Positions 61,218 through 64,000 of a DNA stretch of 64,000 nt are shown in pieces. This DNA is from Algoriphagus chordae. Its GTDB lineage: Bacteria; Bacteroidota; Bacteroidia; Cytophagales; Cyclobacteriaceae. The stretch covers positions 62,001-126,000 of the forward strand of contig NZ_QKZT01000011.1 of assembly GCF_003254055.1 (NCBI RefSeq). The letters are read 5' to 3'. The stretch's first letter is position 1; each line of letters begins with the position of its first letter. The notes under the pieces are model-generated. The model was given only the letters and a program-made list of their open reading frames with translations, was not told the origin of the DNA and made no database searches. The translations under genes and the position numbers were made by a program.

Positions 61218-61247
61218 TTGAATTCCAGTCCCAAAAATCTGACTTTG
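61218..61247 (+). promoter_or_regulatory. Candidate promoter of the aldo/keto reductase gene
   Basis: TTG (61218-61220), 19-nt spacer and TGACTTTG (61240-61247, one mismatch to TAnnTTTG). The box ends only 5 nt before the ATG at 61253. Confidence 0.45.
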
Positions 61248-61252
61248 GGGGT

Positions 61253-62143
61253 ATGGAAACTAGAAAAATACCAGCTTTATCATTTGAAATTAGCCCAATC
61301 GGCTTGGGATGCATGTCTCTGAAGGCTAATCAAAAACAAGCCCAACGAATTATTGATATGGCCTTAGCTGGCGGAATTAATTTTTTGGATACTGCGGATA
61401 TGTATCAAAATGGACTGAATGAAGAAATGGTGGGGGCGGCGATTCGTGATCGGAGAAAAGATCTGGTGTTAGCCACCAAAGTAGGTAATCAAATGCGTGC
61501 AGATGGAAGTGGCTGGGATTGGAATCCTAGTAAAACTTACATTCTGAAAGCTGTAGAGGATAGTCTTAAGCGATTACAGACTGATTACATAGATATCTAT
61601 CAGCTACACGGTGGCACCTTAGAAGATCCTTGGGAAGAAACGCTGGAAGCCTTTGAGATACTGAAAACTCAGGGAAAAATCCGGGCATTTGGGATTTCCT
61701 CCATTCGGCCAAATGTGATTCGAAAAGTGCTTTCGATGAGTCCTCCAGCTACCATTATGATGCAATACAATCCTTTGGATCGTAGGCCAGAGGAAGAAGC
61801 TTTCCCCTTGATCGCGGCATCTGATTCCAGAGTTTTAGTAAGAGGCACCTTTGCCAAAGGACTTTTGATCAGTAAATCTGCGGAGCCATTTTTGGATTTT
61901 ACTGCTGCAGAAGTTATCGGAATCCGAAAATTGATTGCAGATTCTGGTTTGCTCCCTGAGGCGTTTTTGATTCGGTTTGGATTGATACAGCCAGCTGTAG
62001 GTTCACTGGTGATAGGAGCAAGTTCAGTAGAGCAAGTTGAAAAAATGATTTACGCATATCAGCAGCATGACATGATTTCTGATGATTTGATAAAAGAAAT
62101 CTCCGCCAAAATACCACTGAACTTCTATAGCCAGCACCGGTAA
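61253..62143 (+). CDS. Aldo/keto reductase
   Basis: A 296-residue NADPH-dependent reductase of the AKR fold. ISPIGLGCMSLK at the start, FLDTADMYQNG (catalytic Asp and Tyr), ATKVGNQMR (Lys), YQLHGGTLEDPWEE (His) and VIGASSVEQVEKM (NADPH loop) form the expected set. Asp, Tyr, Lys and His are all present, so it should be active. AKR enzymes reduce aldehydes and ketones, including sugars; the substrate cannot be read. The start is fixed by alignment of the first strand with family members. Confidence 0.93.
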   Translation: METRKIPALSFEISPIGLGCMSLKANQKQAQRIIDMALAGGINFLDTADMYQNGLNEEMVGAAIRDRRKDLVLATKVGNQMRADGSGWDWNPSKTYILKAVEDSLKRLQTDYIDIYQLHGGTLEDPWEETLEAFEILKTQGKIRAFGISSIRPNVIRKVLSMSPPATIMMQYNPLDRRPEEEAFPLIAASDSRVLVRGTFAKGLLISKSAEPFLDFTAAEVIGIRKLIADSGLLPEAFLIRFGLIQPAVGSLVIGASSVEQVEKMIYAYQQHDMISDDLIKEISAKIPLNFYSQHR

Positions 62144-62220
62144 AATTTCGATTGCCTAGACCTTACAAAAAGCCTATTTTGCTAGAATTATGTTCAACCT
62201 GCTTTTTAAAACACCCAAAT

Positions 62221-64000
62221 ATGAAATTTAGACTGCTATTATTTGTATTACCGGTTTTAATCTGGTCATGCGAACCCAAAGAACTCAGCGAAACAGAACG
62301 CTGGGAGGATACGGCAAGCAGAGTTGAGATTATTCGAGATAATTTTGGAGTCCCTCATATTTATGGAAAAAGTGATTCTGATGCAGTTTTCGGATTGCTT
62401 TATGCACAGTGCGAGGATGATTTCAGAAGGGTAGAACGAAATTATATCTGGGCCACAGGCCGTTTGGCAGAGCTGGAAGGACAAGAGGCTATCTACAGTG
62501 ATCTTCGCGCAAATCTCTACATGACCGAGGCGGAGGCAAAGGCAGCTTATGACTCGGCTCCAGATTGGCTGAAGGAACTTTGTATGGCATTTGCCGATGG
62601 AGTAAATTATTATTTGGCTACGCATCCAGAAGTGAAACCACAGGTAATTACCAGATATGAGCCTTGGATGCCGATGTTTTTCAGCGAAGGATCTATCGGT
62701 GGAGATATAGAGCAGATTCCTACGAGAGGGATTCAGGCTTTTTATGCAGAGAAAGAGTCAGACGTAATGGCTTTGTACGAAGATGAATTTCATCGTGAGG
62801 AGTTGTTGGATGAGCCTAAAGGATCAAATGGAATAGCAGTAAATGGAAAAATGACTGCCTCTGGCAATGCCATTTTATTGATCAATCCACATACTTCATT
62901 CTATTTCAGACCAGAAGTTCATGTGGTGAGTGAAGAAGGATTAAACGCTTACGGAGCGGTGACTTGGGGGCAGTTTTTTGTCTATCAGGGATTCAATGAA
63001 AAAACCGGTTGGATGCATACTTCTACTAAAGTAGATTTCATAGATGAGTTTGTAGAGGAAGTATCAGAGAAAGACGGCAATTATGAATATCAATATGGAG
63101 ACGAAACTCGTGCGGTGGAGGAGTTTCAAGTTTCTCTGAAATATAAGTCTGGCTCAGAATTGAAGGAGAAACCATTCACTTTTTACAGAACTCATCATGG
63201 TCCGATCACACATAAGATTGGTGATAAATGGGTAGCAACGAAGATCAATTGGGATCCTGTGAATGCATTGATCCAAAGTTTCACCAGGACAAAGCTGAGC
63301 AATCATGAGGAGTTTAAGAAGATGATGGATATCCGTACCAACTCCTCTAATAATACCGTATTCGCAGATGCAGATGGAAACATTGCTTATTTCCACGGTA
63401 ATTTTATTCCCAAAAGGAATGAAGGTTTTGACTTCTCCGAACCAGTAGATGGCTCAGATCCCAAGTCTGATTGGCAGGGATTACACACTGTAGATGAAAG
63501 TATTATGATCTTAAATCCGGGTACTGGTTGGATTCAGAACTGTAACTCTACGCCTTACACGGCAGCTGCAGAATTTAGCCCGAAAAAGGAAGATTATCCT
63601 TTTTACATGGCGCCAGATCAGGAGAATTTCCGTGGAATTCATGCCGTCAAAGTGCTGAAAGAAGTTTCAGGCTTGACGATAGATAGCATGATTGAATTGG
63701 CTTATGATCCATATTTACCGGCAATGGAGTATTTAGTGCCTATGCTTTTGCAAGCCCATGAGCAGAGAGGAATAGCAGATCCTCAGTTCAATGAGGCTAT
63801 CGAAATTTTGGGAGCTTGGGATTACCGAACTTCAAAGGAATCAGTAGCGATGTCCTTAGCGCACTTCTTTGGAATGAATTTCTTTAGAAATCATGGAAAT
63901 ATCAATAATCTGATTCCTTTCAATATTGATGAAAACACTAAGATCCCTAATCCATCTCCGACAGCTCTACTAGCCACCTTTAGTCAGACCTTGGAAGAGA
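62221..64000 (+). CDS. Penicillin acylase family lipoprotein (3' end cut by the window)
   Basis: An open frame from ATG 62221 to the window edge (about 593 residues seen). The lipobox LIWSC (Cys17) makes it a periplasmic or outer-membrane lipoprotein. The chain has VEIIRDNFGVPHIYG near the N-terminus, a family signature, and then LLYAQCEDDFRR. KGSNGIAVNG follows, in which Ser after Gly is the expected N-terminal nucleophile exposed by self-cleavage. Similar enzymes hydrolyse penicillins, acyl-homoserine lactones or other N-acyl amides. The C-terminal part and substrate are unknown. Confidence 0.9.
   Translation, partial: MKFRLLLFVLPVLIWSCEPKELSETERWEDTASRVEIIRDNFGVPHIYGKSDSDAVFGLLYAQCEDDFRRVERNYIWATGRLAELEGQEAIYSDLRANLYMTEAEAKAAYDSAPDWLKELCMAFADGVNYYLATHPEVKPQVITRYEPWMPMFFSEGSIGGDIEQIPTRGIQAFYAEKESDVMALYEDEFHREELLDEPKGSNGIAVNGKMTASGNAILLINPHTSFYFRPEVHVVSEEGLNAYGAVTWGQFFVYQGFNEKTGWMHTSTKVDFIDEFVEEVSEKDGNYEYQYGDETRAVEEFQVSLKYKSGSELKEKPFTFYRTHHGPITHKIGDKWVATKINWDPVNALIQSFTRTKLSNHEEFKKMMDIRTNSSNNTVFADADGNIAYFHGNFIPKRNEGFDFSEPVDGSDPKSDWQGLHTVDESIMILNPGTGWIQNCNSTPYTAAAEFSPKKEDYPFYMAPDQENFRGIHAVKVLKEVSGLTIDSMIELAYDPYLPAMEYLVPMLLQAHEQRGIADPQFNEAIEILGAWDYRTSKESVAMSLAHFFGMNFFRNHGNINNLIPFNIDENTKIPNPSPTALLATFSQTLEE

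Noticed and set aside
1-64000. tRNA, rRNA, insertion sequence, integrase or prophage genes.
   Set aside because: None were recognised by eye. A tRNA could still be missed without a covariance-model search (tRNAscan-SE).

Overview
The window looks like a core chromosomal segment of a marine or freshwater Bacteroidota bacterium, most likely Cytophagales/Cyclobacteriaceae (Algoriphagus-like). The evidence is moderate-to-low G+C, TAnnTTTG-type promoter boxes, a SusD-like C-terminus, several lipoproteins, a type IX secretion 'plug' protein, PorV-like and BamA/TamA-like outer-membrane proteins, and Bacteroidota-restricted small families (Lacal_2735, IPExxxVDY, DUF3276). I assigned about 60 protein genes. 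I saw no rRNA, tRNA, insertion sequence, prophage or CRISPR array.

Region 1 (1-11.5 kb) is a carbohydrate/accessory locus. It holds the tail of a SusD-like protein, a GH92 alpha-mannosidase and a ROK sugar kinase on the + strand. Converging on them is a compact five-gene minus-strand operon: ROK regulator, FG-GAP/UnbV giant protein, vanadium-haloperoxidase/PAP2-like protein, sulfatase and SnoaL-like lipoprotein. A perfect 10-bp inverted repeat lies in front of the regulator.

Region 2 (11.7-24.5 kb) mixes housekeeping and stress genes: a cupin, a 53-residue Lacal_2735 protein, a YwqK/MORN protein, a ketoacyl-ACP synthase III with a coupled unknown gene, YedK/HMCES, a YheT-type hydrolase, PDH E2, HslV, a TetR/UbiB pair, a HigBA toxin-antitoxin module and a sorbosone-dehydrogenase-like lipoprotein. 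A REP-like palindromic region separates hslV from the TetR gene.

Region 3 (24.5-38 kb) holds an ABC-F ATPase, the T9SS plug protein, a stand-alone Cas6 with no cas operon or array, ychF, two AI-2E/PerM-type membrane proteins, a DUF3276 PUR-like protein, a ferredoxin diverging from a LuxC-like acyl-CoA reductase, aconitase and a TPR lipoprotein.

Region 4 (38-47.3 kb) is envelope and proteolysis: an M3 peptidase, a DUF5117-type metzincin, a helix-hairpin-helix protein fused to a probable beta-barrel and coupled to a PorV-like protein, and a POTRA/BamA-like protein.

Region 5 (47.3-64 kb) is core metabolism: yidD, then the acpP-fabF-rnc-nadE-lgt operon, and diverging from it IPExxxVDY-pyk. Next is a five-gene minus-strand operon that starts with a degenerate receiver-Hpt protein and a CheY-like receiver and ends with an MBL hydrolase and an RqcH/NFACT protein. 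Then come miaA, pfkA, an aldo/keto reductase and a truncated penicillin acylase. A duplicated 80-120 bp element with a palindromic insertion lies upstream of pfkA.

The most noteworthy items are the orphan Cas6, the receiver-Hpt protein with two lost acidic-pocket residues in an RqcH operon, the HhH/beta-barrel plus PorV-like pair, and the UnbV-haloperoxidase-sulfatase operon with its candidate operator.
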